Of a DNA stretch of 64,000 nucleotides, positions 26,101-35,756 are shown piece after piece. The stretch spans positions 1-64,000 of the forward strand of contig JAFSRD010000008.1 in the NCBI GenBank assembly GCA_017446265.1, written 5' to 3'. A program made the translations under genes and the position numbers. A model generated the notes under the pieces. That model saw only the letters and a program-made list of their open reading frames with translations, searched no databases and was not told the origin of the DNA. How positions within the stretch are numbered: position 1 is the first letter of the stretch; the number at the start of each line of letters is the position of its first letter. The DNA is from Treponema sp. GTDB taxonomy: Bacteria > Spirochaetota > Spirochaetia > Treponematales > Treponemataceae.

Positions 26101-26839
26101 GCATATCTTCAACCTGCATTGATAAGAGCGCTTCATCAATTCTGTCTATCAGTTTGATTGCATTGCCGCTATATTCATTGCGCAATTCATTGATTGTTGA
26201 AACAGAGTGCATCGCGCTAGTGGCGTATTTTTCCCATTTGTTCTGCACTTCTTGTTTTTGTGCACCAAGCATTGCTGTAAAATCAATTGGCTCTGCAACA
26301 GTAGAATGCGCAAGAATCGGGCCGACAAAAAGCTCATTCGCAATCTTGGCAAAATCTTTCGTTTTAACAAGTTTTTGAATCGCTTCGTTGTCACGGTGTT
26401 TTAATATGAACGGCAATGCCATTGCAGAAACATGCGCGGCAACTGCATCATTGTCTTCGGTAAAATCAGGGCTGATGCCGTAAAACTGTGCTCCCATTTT
26501 TGCTACCGACGCACAGTAACTGTCAAGCGTTTGAATGTGCGCTTTATAAAAATGAGAAATATCTGCACCGCTATTTTTAAGCGTTTTATAAATGCGCCCG
26601 TACATTTCGACAGTCGCTTTTTTTGTGAACGTGAGCGTAAGGATTTCGTCAACAGCGATATGTTTTTCAAGCACAAGATGCGTAAATCGCTCTGCAAGCA
26701 CGCGCGTTTTTCCAGAGCCTGCGCCCGCGCTTACTACTGCGTTTTTAGCAATTTTAATGGCACGTTCCTGCGCGTCATCGAGCATTTTTTGCGCATTGAC
26801 AAGGTGTTGTTTTTTTTGCGGCTCGGTTGCATTTTCCAT
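23153..26839 (-). CDS. addA: AddA-type helicase-nuclease (UvrD/RecB family)
   Basis: 1228 residues, full length for AddA. SF1A helicase motifs: GAGSGKTRVLAERF (Walker A, about residue 38), TFTKKATVEM, IDEFQDNNSLQ (Walker B), VGDEKQSIYRFRGAD, NTNYRSSASLI, LTIHKSKGLEFPVVF and LRRLAYVAITRAEKAVY. The C-terminal RecB-type nuclease shows GTIDLVF and IVDYKTNQ (D...D-x-K), then Q-x-x-x-Y (QLACYREAV). With AddB it resects double-strand breaks for recombination. No AddB is present in this window. Leaderless promoter: TATACT 6 nt before the ATG. The dsRBD and CoiA-like genes follow immediately. Confidence 0.9.
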   Translation of the reverse strand: MENATEPQKKQHLVNAQKMLDDAQERAIKIAKNAVVSAGAGSGKTRVLAERFTHLVLEKHIAVDEILTLTFTKKATVEMYGRIYKTLKNSGADISHFYKAHIQTLDSYCASVAKMGAQFYGISPDFTEDNDAVAAHVSAMALPFILKHRDNEAIQKLVKTKDFAKIANELFVGPILAHSTVAEPIDFTAMLGAQKQEVQNKWEKYATSAMHSVSTINELRNEYSGNAIKLIDRIDEALLSMQVEDMPEVTESDFNNSDSTALESFIAQLNKLANVKLAGGNNASKPITEEIKLLRETRDTLISLANFVYGFSTTKAVFALLEEFQLLVNSAKRAQANLTYADVASLAVCILRDYPEIRAIEKQKYKAIMIDEFQDNNSLQRDLLFMLAEKNERTECGIPAVHDICKDKLFFVGDEKQSIYRFRGADVSVFRNLSNDFADGNLALNTNYRSSASLIASFNAIFGGERFSPCIDALSDNNVATGATDDDNAATINGAFSAPSVFFTETYACSEKPRSFDAVYHHVEIPSQKSAAEISSKNNAFAPCVHVALYDTTQEAHDAMLTEERAEAAWVAKKIRALTTEGDAPYKPSDIAILFRTYSPQPVFERALLNEGIPYSTETLTGFFNDGPTNDLFAFLRLCVYPADTMAYAQVLRSPFVNFSVDETNSILAENEAAFALSKITNLCKESRERYENARQLYCMLCESAKTEPLTKTVNRLWYEAGYRYETLWNKNVRMYETLYDRIFELARRAEEHAMSLAEFADSVRTYGDEKEKLADMDIPLEQTEGVHLLTIHKSKGLEFPVVFVCVTDKKGKNEANAEAVYYSKRFGVSINTPPCPSVSAKSNYFYHLAKDEEAAMASAELRRLAYVAITRAEKAVYVTGTYESDEGACTFKDSARYAPGGEKNPATILQLLSPVLDYYARTQHEPAPFTFETIPPMAREMRHHKNERENTLHAKRAFIKEAKPLYESAHVVDVEQEAPLYALPSHLYHTDDESYTNNNFAVYDDAPYQEINKIVIDSIPKRNARHTNNTSYEHGAKNESAIDDVNAALAATNAAEPRFTFAHFGTIAHAYMEAAITNREAVISNRDIVGLDGSETKLKMIQKICQDMQRQFKLSEIGKAAAKSEWHKAEYAFRSRVGTKIIKGTIDLVFKNSDGTYTIVDYKTNQVKAPELYYAQLACYREAVAAMFSVHIEKINCVLYYLRFGEVIDVTDACAKIDVLEAVEKSI

Positions 26840-26845
26840 GCAGTT

Positions 26846-26851
26846 AGTATA
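26846..26851 (-). promoter_or_regulatory. -10 box of addA (leaderless)
   Basis: Extended -10 TGC-TATACT ends exactly 6 nt before the ATG at 26839. No SD. Confidence 0.65.
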
Positions 26852-26912
26852 GCACGAAAAGCGGCAAGCGGGGAGTAGGACGGCGTGCCAATTGAAGCAT
26901 CAAAAAATATTT

Positions 26913-29807
26913 TTATTGATTTTTGTAGACGCACGGAAAAAACGCTACGCTTGCTATGAGCGAATTTGCAATACCGCACACCATGAAAATTGAAACGCTG
27001 CCGCAAAAGCCGCCCGCATTTGAAAATAGCAACGGCATTGCACCTGCTATGCTTGTAAGTGACGTAACAAGAATGCTCGTAATTTTTTCGCGCAGTTTAT
27101 CCTGCATCTTTTTTTTTCTCGATGACGCAATGTAGATGGCGTTGTTCACTGTGACCCCGGAAAGCAACACCATGCCGGTTACGTCGCCAAGCTCCAGCGG
27201 CATGCGCAAAAAAAATCGAACTAAAAGTGGAATGCACAACGAAACGGGAATAAGCGAGACGATGCTGAGCGCACGCAGGAAATCCTCAATGAGCGCAACA
27301 AGCACAATGAATATGCATACAACGCTTATGACAAGAACTGCCACAAGCATGCCATACTGCCTGTCCATCGTTTCAATCTCATGCGGAAACGAAACACCGT
27401 ATCCTTTTTCAAGCACGAGCGGGTCGAGCGTTGTTTTAATTTTTTTTACAGAAGTATTGAGGCTTTCTCCTGTCGTTTCAACAGTGAAAAATGCGGCACG
27501 CCGTCCGTCTTTGCGGTATATTTTTCCACGCCCTTCTTTTTGCTCAAACGTTCCAAACGCGCCGAGCCGTATTGCATCGCAGCCAGTCGGAATATATATA
27601 TTTTCAATATCGGACAGTGTTGCATCGCTCAAAGCGCGTATGCGTATATCTGTTTCCGTTCCATCGCGCAGCCATTTGTCTGCCACAGGTCCAAAAAGAA
27701 TCCAACGGAGCGTTGAGGCAGTTTCCTCCACAGTCATCAAATTCATGCACAAAAATTCACGCGACGGCGTAAACGCAAGCAGTTTCTCAGGCTCTTTGAA
27801 ATTGAGCACAACTGAATAAAACATTCCTGTTTTATTCAACGACTCTGCCGCTTTCCGCGCGTAGTCCATGCACATATTCTGCTCATCGCCCACCACGCAC
27901 AGTTCAATGCTCTGAACGCGTTCAGTTCGTTTTGCGCGCGCGCCAGGAACATATAAAAATCCATCTGACAGCACATGAGAAAGCGACTGCACATGAGCAA
28001 CTACTGATGTCTCTGCAACTGTCTTTTCATCATAGCCAATTTCCAATTCTGCCGTTCCTTTCCTTGCTTCCGAGCGCACAAACGTTACGCCATCCTTTTG
28101 AGCAATCATTTTTATTAATTGCTGTATTGCATCGTCAATCGATTCCTTGCTTTTTTCAGGCGCAAATTCTGCCGCAGCATAAATCACGTTGCCGCTTGTT
28201 TCAAACGAAATATTTTTTCCAGACACAGCGAATATGACAGGTGGGAGCAGCATCATGGCAACATAAAAAATCCGCATAGTCTTTTTGTGATTGATGAAAT
28301 GTACTGTACACGACATGCGCATAACGCATGCATGCACCATATCATACGTTTGCAGCGGCAGCACGCGCTTTGATGCCCGCACATCCGCAGACAAAAAACA
28401 AGGATAAAAGGCAACTGCAAGAAAGACAGCATTCACAATCATTGTACAAATAGCAAACGCCACAGCGCGTATGCCCGGCACTATGCAATCCAGAAAATAA
28501 AGTGGAACAAGCGCAATTATCGTCGTAAGAGATGCGGCGAACATCGACGGAATGATTCTTTTTACAGAAGCGACATACGCCTGTTGATTTGCTGCGGCAT
28601 ATGCTGTTTCGTTTATGACAAATGCTGAATCTGAAGCAAGACCAAGTGCAATTGAAATACCTGCAATCGTGTTTTGATTGAGCGTGCAGCCCGCGATGTT
28701 GAGCAGCCCAACTGTCCACACGCTGTCTACGAGCAAAAACAGCAGGGCAAGCACAAGCACGCGCAATGAGTTGAAAAAAAACGGAATGATGATAATGACG
28801 CACGCAAAGCTTGTGACGAGCGCACGGACTACAGAGACTGCCAGCGATTCAAGCACCGTGCCATTGTCGTACAAAATATTCCATGAGCCTGCAGGGAGCT
28901 GCATGTTAAAAAGCGCACGGCGGCAAGCTCGCGAAATTGCAATGCTGTTTCCGCTCGACGACGACATAACAGCAACAGTAATGCATTCCTCGCCATTGAT
29001 TCTCACAATCTCATCGTTGATTCTGCCGCTTTTTCCTATTTCTGCAGCATAGCCGAGCGTCGTGCAACTGCCGCCTGCGTTGAGCGGCAGCGCAAGCATA
29101 TCATCAAGTGAACGAAACTGCGTGTCAAATGCAATACATTCATCCGATGTGCCTGTGCGAAGCAGTGCGCCTGCGTTGACAGAATTGCCGTCACGGACAA
29201 CAGTTGCAAGCACAGCAGGATTTTGATTCAATGCCGCAGCTTTTTCTGCATCAAATGCAACAAGGATTTCTTCTGTCTTTCCGCCTGCAACTATCACTTC
29301 AGACACATTGCCAACAGATTCCAATGCTTTCTTCACATGTGTTTCTATCCAGTTGCGCATGTTTCCCTGTACAGCGTTCCCTGAAAATGCAATACACATC
29401 ACCGCTTTGTCAGATGCAGCAGAAGACGTAATGCGTGGCTTTTGCACATCACCCGGCATGCTCGCATACAGTGCGTCAACATCATTCCGCATGCGCATGT
29501 ACAACTGCTTTTTATTTGCGCTTTTTTGGAAATACGCTGTCGTAACAGATTTGCCGTATTCCACTGATGAACGAAGTTCAAGCAATCCTGGCAATACCAT
29601 CATCTTTTCTTCAAGCGGAATTGTGATAAGCTGCTCTATCTGCTCGCAGTCCATGCCATAATAGTCGAATCGTATGCTGAACACTGTATGCCGCATATTT
29701 TTTGTTTCTCCTATTTCAATGTGTAAAGCTGCATACGTAAATACGACTGTTATTGCCATCAAAATAAAAAATGGTGCAACGCGGCTCATGTACCATTCAC
29801 GCTTCAC
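26913..29807 (-). CDS. RND efflux permease subunit 2
   Basis: 964 residues of the HAE1/AcrB family, somewhat shorter than the usual ~1030-1050. Twelve helices with two large periplasmic loops. In TM4 the proton-relay region reads GLASDSAFVINE, with one Asp (about residue 393) where AcrB has two. TM10 has SGVTVNNAIY, without the AcrB lysine. It begins with GTG overlapping the previous gene's TGA as GTGA, preceded by GGAGG. It is probably a hetero-oligomer with the preceding permease, as in MdtBC. The last ~100 bp have a decayed copy at 214-315. Confidence 0.9.
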   Translation of the reverse strand: MKREWYMSRVAPFFILMAITVVFTYAALHIEIGETKNMRHTVFSIRFDYYGMDCEQIEQLITIPLEEKMMVLPGLLELRSSVEYGKSVTTAYFQKSANKKQLYMRMRNDVDALYASMPGDVQKPRITSSAASDKAVMCIAFSGNAVQGNMRNWIETHVKKALESVGNVSEVIVAGGKTEEILVAFDAEKAAALNQNPAVLATVVRDGNSVNAGALLRTGTSDECIAFDTQFRSLDDMLALPLNAGGSCTTLGYAAEIGKSGRINDEIVRINGEECITVAVMSSSSGNSIAISRACRRALFNMQLPAGSWNILYDNGTVLESLAVSVVRALVTSFACVIIIIPFFFNSLRVLVLALLFLLVDSVWTVGLLNIAGCTLNQNTIAGISIALGLASDSAFVINETAYAAANQQAYVASVKRIIPSMFAASLTTIIALVPLYFLDCIVPGIRAVAFAICTMIVNAVFLAVAFYPCFLSADVRASKRVLPLQTYDMVHACVMRMSCTVHFINHKKTMRIFYVAMMLLPPVIFAVSGKNISFETSGNVIYAAAEFAPEKSKESIDDAIQQLIKMIAQKDGVTFVRSEARKGTAELEIGYDEKTVAETSVVAHVQSLSHVLSDGFLYVPGARAKRTERVQSIELCVVGDEQNMCMDYARKAAESLNKTGMFYSVVLNFKEPEKLLAFTPSREFLCMNLMTVEETASTLRWILFGPVADKWLRDGTETDIRIRALSDATLSDIENIYIPTGCDAIRLGAFGTFEQKEGRGKIYRKDGRRAAFFTVETTGESLNTSVKKIKTTLDPLVLEKGYGVSFPHEIETMDRQYGMLVAVLVISVVCIFIVLVALIEDFLRALSIVSLIPVSLCIPLLVRFFLRMPLELGDVTGMVLLSGVTVNNAIYIASSRKKKMQDKLREKITSILVTSLTSIAGAMPLLFSNAGGFCGSVSIFMVCGIANSLIASVAFFPCVYKNQ

Positions 29808-32743
29808 AGTTTCCGCCTCCTCAACGCCATATGCATCAACTGTGGAACGACGAGCAGCACAATCAGCATTGAAAAAACAAGCCCTCCTATAACAGCTGCC
29901 GCCATTGCAGATTGGGGATTTTTGTTGTACGGATCAATCGCAAACGGCACAAGCGCGAACACTGTAGTAGCATTCGTCAAGATGATTGCACGTAATTTCT
30001 TTTTGCATGCATATATGATGCGTTCTACATTTATGCGTGTCATATGCGCGCAGTTTTCATAAAGGATAATAGCGTTATTCACCGATGTACCGAACAGTAC
30101 GACAAGTGCGATGACGCTGTTAATGTTTATTGAGCAGCCGCAAAGCATAAGTGCAATAAACGCACCCGAAAACGCAGGCAGCAATGCAGTCAATATGAGA
30201 AGCGGTATAAAATAATCTTCAAACTGCGCACCCATGACGCAATACAACAGCATGATGATAACTGCAAGCAGCACTCCTGCGTTTCCAAACAACTCGGAAA
30301 CTTGCTCGTCTGCAAGAGCAACAACCTCTGCACTCGTCTTGCATTCATCTGAAATAGCACCCATTAATAGTTTTGCATCTTTCCTCGCATGACGGTATAT
30401 GATTTTTTCAGACGCCTGCGTATGAAATGTTCCCAGCGTACCGAGCGGCACATATGAATTTTCAAGCAACACGTTGACGCGCAAAAGTTCATCGACAGCA
30501 GATATTTCATGGCGCGGAAAGCAAACTGATATAGGAATGCGTCTGCCGTGCTCATAGTAATATGACGCATCGCTTCCTTCAAGCGTTTGACGTGCAAGGC
30601 GAGCAGTATGCATTGTCGTAACATTGAAGCGGGCGCACGCAACTCTATCAGGCAAAAAAACATGTTCAACAACATGCGATGACGGCACAATGCGGTCTAC
30701 ATGTGCGGCAACAGTTTCAATTTTTCTCTGCATGTCGTCAGAGACGAAAAGCACGGCAGCATCGCTTTGAAGTGCAAGCACTTCAGAAAGCAAATCATCA
30801 TTGTGTGCAAATGCATATTCAAAAGAAGTTTCATCAAGCATAGCGTGCACAGCATCTTTTACTGCATCGGGTTTTGTCGTCATCAGAGAGACTGCAAGGC
30901 TTTCCTTTTTTTTAGACGGATTTGAAAATGCTGCTGTATTTTGAACATCTATTCCGCCAGAAAAAAATGCTGCATCGACATGAGGCATGCGTGCTACTGC
31001 ATCTTGCATATACACCGCATATTCCCGTATTTTTTCCAGTGGCGTTCCTTCTTCAAATGAAAGCTCAAATGACACAACAGGCGCATATGCCGTTGGGAGA
31101 AATTCTTTTTTGAGCAGATGCAACGGCATAATGCCTGCAAACGTGCAACAGACAAGAATAGCCAGTGCGCTCCATTTTTTTGCAAACAGCGTACGCAGCA
31201 TTTTTTCATAACGTTGTTCAAGGCATGGAACAGCGCGCGACACTGCAAGCAGCGCAGAATTATTTTGAAATATGAGCAGCATGGCGGCAGGCATGTACGT
31301 AAGCGAAAGAATACATGAGAATGCAATAGACGAGATGACTGCAACCGCCATATCTGCAAACAGTTCTCCAAGTATTCCCGATAAAAAGAAAAACGGAACA
31401 AACACAATTACCGTTGTAACTGACGATCCGACAGTAGATAATGCAACTTCTTCCACCGCCTGCACAAGACAGTCTGCAAAGTGATTTTTTTTCATGGCAG
31501 CAATCTTTTGCTGAATGTTTTCTAATACAACTGTGCCCGTGTCTATCACCATGCCAATGCCGATAGTCATTCCAGAAAGCGAAAGCGTATTGAGCGTTCT
31601 GCCTGCCGCTACAAGTGCAATGAGCGAAAACAATATGCACAGCGGGATAATGCTTGCCACCAACAATGCACTTGCAAGCGTCTTTAGAAAAACATACAAC
31701 ACGCAAACTGTTATCGCAATGCCAATGCATGCAGACAAGCAGAGTTGTAAAAGCGAATCGCGCATGTATTGGGATGAATCAGAAATAATCTGAAACGTGC
31801 AATGCTTTCCATATATGTCGTCGAGCCGTTTTAATTCTTCGCGCACTCGTTGAGAAACTGCAAGTGGACTTGCGCCCTGTCGTTTTTGTATGCCAAGACA
31901 AATGCACTCAGTACCATTATACAGGAAAAACGAGTCGCGCTCCTGAACGCCACGCTCAACAACTGCTACATCTTTTACGTGTACAACTCCACCATCATTA
32001 TACAAAAGCGGCGTGTTTGAAATATCATCAAGCGAATCGTAAAGCCCTGAAGTTTTTAAAAGCAAATCTTTATCGCCAGCCTTTACAGTGCCTGCAGGAT
32101 ATTCAAAATTTGCAGCAGCAATGCTGTCTGCAACAATTTGCAATGAAAGATGCTTCGATTCAAGGCGCGTCCTGTCTGCAACAACGCGTATCTCTTCTTT
32201 ATCGCCGCCTGTCACTGAAACAGCGCCAACTCCCTCAAGTCGCTGAAAGCGCTGCTTTATTTCATTGTCAACAATATATCGCCCGTATGTTAAGTCACCG
32301 TCACAACTCTGTACAGCAATTAAAACTGTATCACGTTGAACGGGATTGAAAATGACCGCATCTGGTTTTTCACAGCCCTGTGGCAGCCTTTCATAGCACA
32401 TGTCAATTATCTCGCGCGATTCGACGAGCGCAATGTCGCTGTCCGTTCCCCAATGCAATTCAAGGTGCACGAGCGACATGCCGTCTCGCGTTACCGACGT
32501 TATGTTTTTTATTCCGTTGAGTGATGCAAACGCATCTTCAACTGGTACGGTGACGAACTTCTTCATTTCAGCCGCCGGCATGCCGGTGTACTTCACCGTA
32601 ACAAGAATATTCCGCTCGCTCAACGTCGGCAAAAAATCAATTTTAATGGATAGTGCACATATTCCGCCTCCAATAACTATAAGCAATGCCATCATCAGCA
32701 CAGAGACAGGATGCTTTACAGAAAAACGCAGAACATGTTTCAT
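29804..32743 (-). CDS. RND efflux permease subunit 1
   Basis: 979 residues, AcrB/MdtB-type. The N-terminus (HPVSVLMMALLIVIGG) and first periplasmic motif (VKYTGMPAAEMKKFVTVPVE) are typical. TM4 carries GIGMVIDTGTVVLENI with one conserved Asp (about residue 401). TM10 shows FGTSVNNAIILYEN. The second permease follows with a GTGA overlap, and the ATG overlaps the stop of the Ig-like gene (ATGA). Substrate unknown. In other bacteria such pumps export drugs, bile salts or lipids. Confidence 0.9.
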   Translation of the reverse strand: MKHVLRFSVKHPVSVLMMALLIVIGGGICALSIKIDFLPTLSERNILVTVKYTGMPAAEMKKFVTVPVEDAFASLNGIKNITSVTRDGMSLVHLELHWGTDSDIALVESREIIDMCYERLPQGCEKPDAVIFNPVQRDTVLIAVQSCDGDLTYGRYIVDNEIKQRFQRLEGVGAVSVTGGDKEEIRVVADRTRLESKHLSLQIVADSIAAANFEYPAGTVKAGDKDLLLKTSGLYDSLDDISNTPLLYNDGGVVHVKDVAVVERGVQERDSFFLYNGTECICLGIQKRQGASPLAVSQRVREELKRLDDIYGKHCTFQIISDSSQYMRDSLLQLCLSACIGIAITVCVLYVFLKTLASALLVASIIPLCILFSLIALVAAGRTLNTLSLSGMTIGIGMVIDTGTVVLENIQQKIAAMKKNHFADCLVQAVEEVALSTVGSSVTTVIVFVPFFFLSGILGELFADMAVAVISSIAFSCILSLTYMPAAMLLIFQNNSALLAVSRAVPCLEQRYEKMLRTLFAKKWSALAILVCCTFAGIMPLHLLKKEFLPTAYAPVVSFELSFEEGTPLEKIREYAVYMQDAVARMPHVDAAFFSGGIDVQNTAAFSNPSKKKESLAVSLMTTKPDAVKDAVHAMLDETSFEYAFAHNDDLLSEVLALQSDAAVLFVSDDMQRKIETVAAHVDRIVPSSHVVEHVFLPDRVACARFNVTTMHTARLARQTLEGSDASYYYEHGRRIPISVCFPRHEISAVDELLRVNVLLENSYVPLGTLGTFHTQASEKIIYRHARKDAKLLMGAISDECKTSAEVVALADEQVSELFGNAGVLLAVIIMLLYCVMGAQFEDYFIPLLILTALLPAFSGAFIALMLCGCSININSVIALVVLFGTSVNNAIILYENCAHMTRINVERIIYACKKKLRAIILTNATTVFALVPFAIDPYNKNPQSAMAAAVIGGLVFSMLIVLLVVPQLMHMALRRRKL

Positions 32744-34233
32744 AATTTGTTGTACGTAAACTGCGCTGTTTCAGAAAGCTCGTTGCCGTTCGTATCTTGC
32801 AGTCCTGCGTGCGCAATAAAACGCACAAGTCCGTGGTCGTCTGCATTTTCAACTATAACAACGCATTGTACGCAGCAGAGATTCCATGCATTTGCACGCG
32901 CACGAACGATTGCATCAAAACTTGCTATTTCAGATGCTGCCAGCGCATCATTGTCGAGCAGCGTTATCTTTTTTAACAAAAAGGATGCACATGAGTTTGT
33001 CGCCACGATGCTCATATGTTCAAGTGCAGAAATATAATCAAGCGACTGCGCCTCATTTGAAATTCTAAACACGGCATAATACGTTGTTTCTTTTTCAGCG
33101 ATTGTCGAAAAATGCTCAACCGGCAGCGTCATATACGAATAATCTGTTTCGTTTCCAATGCGCAAAAAATTGTCGTCATCCATTTTAAAATACCCTTCGA
33201 TAAATGTCACGGGGCGATCCGATTCGTTGTTGAATTTTAACAAATAGCTTTTATCGTGCGCTATTTTATTGCCAGACACATCCGCCATGCCTTTTTCAAG
33301 CGTTACGCGATATTCCTTTTCCCACGCAATTTTTTCTGCAAATTCAATTTTTACGCGCTTTTTCGTTATGCGGTCAGGCACTACCAAATACGCAACAGCG
33401 GGCTTAAACGAAATGAACGAAGAAACAGAATCAACCGCAACTTCTTCAGAAAAATCAAGCAAAAGATGCGCTGATGCAGGAATATTTTCGTGCACGTCAG
33501 ATAGAACGATTTCCGCGTTTTCATAGCAATATAAAAATGTATACGACGGTGGCATTAAATCAGTGCCGTTAAAAAAATCACTTGTAAAATCAGATGCCAT
33601 ATAATTATTATTTTTGTCGCACAAAGAATTTGTAATTGTAACGACGTATCGCTTTGAAAGAGAGAGAGGTGAATCAAAACATACGCGCACACTGTCTTCC
33701 TCATTGTTCCACTTCAATCGATACGGCACGGCGGGCGAAAGCGAAAATGCATTTTGAAATGACTGAATATCAACGCTTTCAGAAAACGTTATTGCAAATT
33801 CCACAATGCCGCCGCTGCACACAGCTTCATTTTCAGGCACAACAGAGACAACGCGCGGGCGCACAGTTTCCGTTTTTTTTGTAAACGTATATACATAATT
33901 TTCTATAAGCGAACGGCCTAAAACACTCTGCGCGCCAGTCGTAATGCGTATCTCATAGTTGTGACGCTCGGCAATTCCCATGTCAGGTGCAAACGTCATC
34001 ACGTTGCCGTAAAAGCAAAAATCACCGCCAATCGCTTCGCCGTCCTGCATAAATGAAAACGCGTCAATCACTGCGTTCTTATCCACAGCATCTGAAAACC
34101 GTATTGTCACTTCATGCGCACTAATCTCCACAGCGCTGACTTCAAGCGGCGGCAAAAGCCACGAAGCGCATGAACAAAAGACGAGACAACATAAAATCAC
34201 CTTGCTTAATGCGGCAAAACGGCACAACATCAT
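32740..34233 (-). CDS. Ig-like (SbsA/Big_5-type) lipoprotein 2
   Basis: About 497 residues. The start at 34233 is chosen because its ATG overlaps the previous stop (ATGA) and gives a short signal peptide with lipobox LVFCSC. At least three repeated Ig-like units can be followed by their signatures: VTIRFSDAVDKNAV, VEFAITFSESVD and LLLDFSEEVAVDSV, each with a later YEIRITTGAQS- or YRVTLEKGMADVSGN-type end. These SbsA-like domains form extracytoplasmic stalks. It lies between the adaptor and the permeases of one operon, so a structural role in the pump or its regulation is inferred. Confidence 0.75.
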   Translation of the reverse strand: MMLCRFAALSKVILCCLVFCSCASWLLPPLEVSAVEISAHEVTIRFSDAVDKNAVIDAFSFMQDGEAIGGDFCFYGNVMTFAPDMGIAERHNYEIRITTGAQSVLGRSLIENYVYTFTKKTETVRPRVVSVVPENEAVCSGGIVEFAITFSESVDIQSFQNAFSLSPAVPYRLKWNNEEDSVRVCFDSPLSLSKRYVVTITNSLCDKNNNYMASDFTSDFFNGTDLMPPSYTFLYCYENAEIVLSDVHENIPASAHLLLDFSEEVAVDSVSSFISFKPAVAYLVVPDRITKKRVKIEFAEKIAWEKEYRVTLEKGMADVSGNKIAHDKSYLLKFNNESDRPVTFIEGYFKMDDDNFLRIGNETDYSYMTLPVEHFSTIAEKETTYYAVFRISNEAQSLDYISALEHMSIVATNSCASFLLKKITLLDNDALAASEIASFDAIVRARANAWNLCCVQCVVIVENADDHGLVRFIAHAGLQDTNGNELSETAQFTYNKL

Positions 34234-35756
34234 TCTACACCTGCAACAAACGTCACGCATATATCCTCCTTCATATATTCCCCTGACACATTGCTGACGC
34301 CTGATTTTTTCCCGTTGATTTTTATCTGATAATAATTTTCTTCACTGTTTGAACACGTAAAATTTTTCCATACGGCAGATGCAATTGTGTTTTCAATATT
34401 CCATGTTATAGAAATCAATACTGGATTCGACGATGAGGATGGAAACAAAGGCGAACACGATAATGATTTTTCAGCTTGCGCTTTATGCGCTTTGTCAATT
34501 GATGTGGAAAAAGCAATTTCAGCAGTTAAATAATTTGTGGCAGGAATAGCGATTGTTGGAATGCCACTGCATCCAATCAATTCTGTGCCGTGTGCGCTTA
34601 TTGACGTGACAGCAAGATATGAGTTTCTACTCGTAAAAAAATAATTTTTATCGTCATACAGCTTCAAACCGCGCACATCGGCACAATTGCGCCCAACAGC
34701 AAGCCTATACTGCGTATCAATAGCATACATCCCATATGGTTGAAACACGAATGATGTATTTGATTCGTCGAGCGCGTACATGCACCCCGGAACATTTGGT
34801 TCAAACGCAATATTTTTTTCAAGCGATGAGAGATTCATTTGTTTTGAAAACAACATCGCCACACCTTCATCATCTATAAGCGCATTCAAGCTGTCGCCAT
34901 GTCGCAGCACATATGAACCGTTTATGAATCGCGCAGGGCAAACTGTACGCAGTTCAGGAAGAGTCGTATCTTCAACTGTCTTCAATGCACCATCATACGC
35001 TTTTACAATGCAATATCCATCGGCAGCACAGACATTTGCATTTATCTTCCATGTCATAATCGTATTGAGCGTCCACTGAGAAGCAGGCTGCACTGTTACA
35101 ATGGCATTGTCGTCTGAAAATGCAATCTCTGTTTCAACATGCGGCGACAGTGAAAAAGCAGATAAAAACGATGTTTGCACAACTGGCTTTGAAAAAACAA
35201 ATACAAGCGGCTCATCACCGTTTGTTAAATCATGTTCAGGAAATGAGGTGAGCGTCAAACGCATGTGCTCTTTTCCATATGCAAAATGGCGAACTTCGTG
35301 CACTGTGTACAATCTGCCGTCATCTGTTTTGAGTGAACCGTCAACAATCAAGCTGTACGATGCGCCAAGTTGCCAACCTTCAACAGGACAAATTGAAAAA
35401 TTACATCTGCTCCCAGTGATGTCAAATGAGACAGTTTTCCCGTATTTTTTAAGCACTGTGATTTCTCTAAAACTTTCATAATCAGCGGGAATCGAAAAAT
35501 TGACAAAAACAGCATCCGCTTCATAATACGTCTGCAACGGCTGTACGGAAATTGCAACTTTTAAATTTTCAAATGAAACTAATTTGCATGAAAAAAACAA
35601 TGGTAACGCGAGCAGACACAATTTGATTCGCGCAGAAAGTACATGCCCCAATGCTTGTGTTGAAATGAGTGAATGTATCCAACTGCGATACCTTATGAGA
35701 ATGAACGATACTCCGAATGCTCTGCGTCGGGGCTCGTTCATTTTACCAATACACAC
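34230..35756 (-). CDS. Ig-like (SbsA/Big_5-type) lipoprotein 1
   Basis: 508 residues from a GTG at 35756 that has GGAGG at 6-nt spacing. An ATG at 35741 is the alternative. The lipoprotein signal (IKLCLLALPLFFSC) lies unusually far in, at about residue 44-57, so either the n-region is very long or translation starts later. The mature part has repeated SbsA-like units (PLVFVFSKPVVQTSFLSAFS, GVAMLFSKQMNLSSLEKNIA). It is a clear paralogue of the next gene. It overlaps the adaptor gene by 14 bp. Confidence 0.7.
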   Translation of the reverse strand: MCIGKMNEPRRRAFGVSFILIRYRSWIHSLISTQALGHVLSARIKLCLLALPLFFSCKLVSFENLKVAISVQPLQTYYEADAVFVNFSIPADYESFREITVLKKYGKTVSFDITGSRCNFSICPVEGWQLGASYSLIVDGSLKTDDGRLYTVHEVRHFAYGKEHMRLTLTSFPEHDLTNGDEPLVFVFSKPVVQTSFLSAFSLSPHVETEIAFSDDNAIVTVQPASQWTLNTIMTWKINANVCAADGYCIVKAYDGALKTVEDTTLPELRTVCPARFINGSYVLRHGDSLNALIDDEGVAMLFSKQMNLSSLEKNIAFEPNVPGCMYALDESNTSFVFQPYGMYAIDTQYRLAVGRNCADVRGLKLYDDKNYFFTSRNSYLAVTSISAHGTELIGCSGIPTIAIPATNYLTAEIAFSTSIDKAHKAQAEKSLSCSPLFPSSSSNPVLISITWNIENTIASAVWKNFTCSNSEENYYQIKINGKKSGVSNVSGEYMKEDICVTFVAGVE

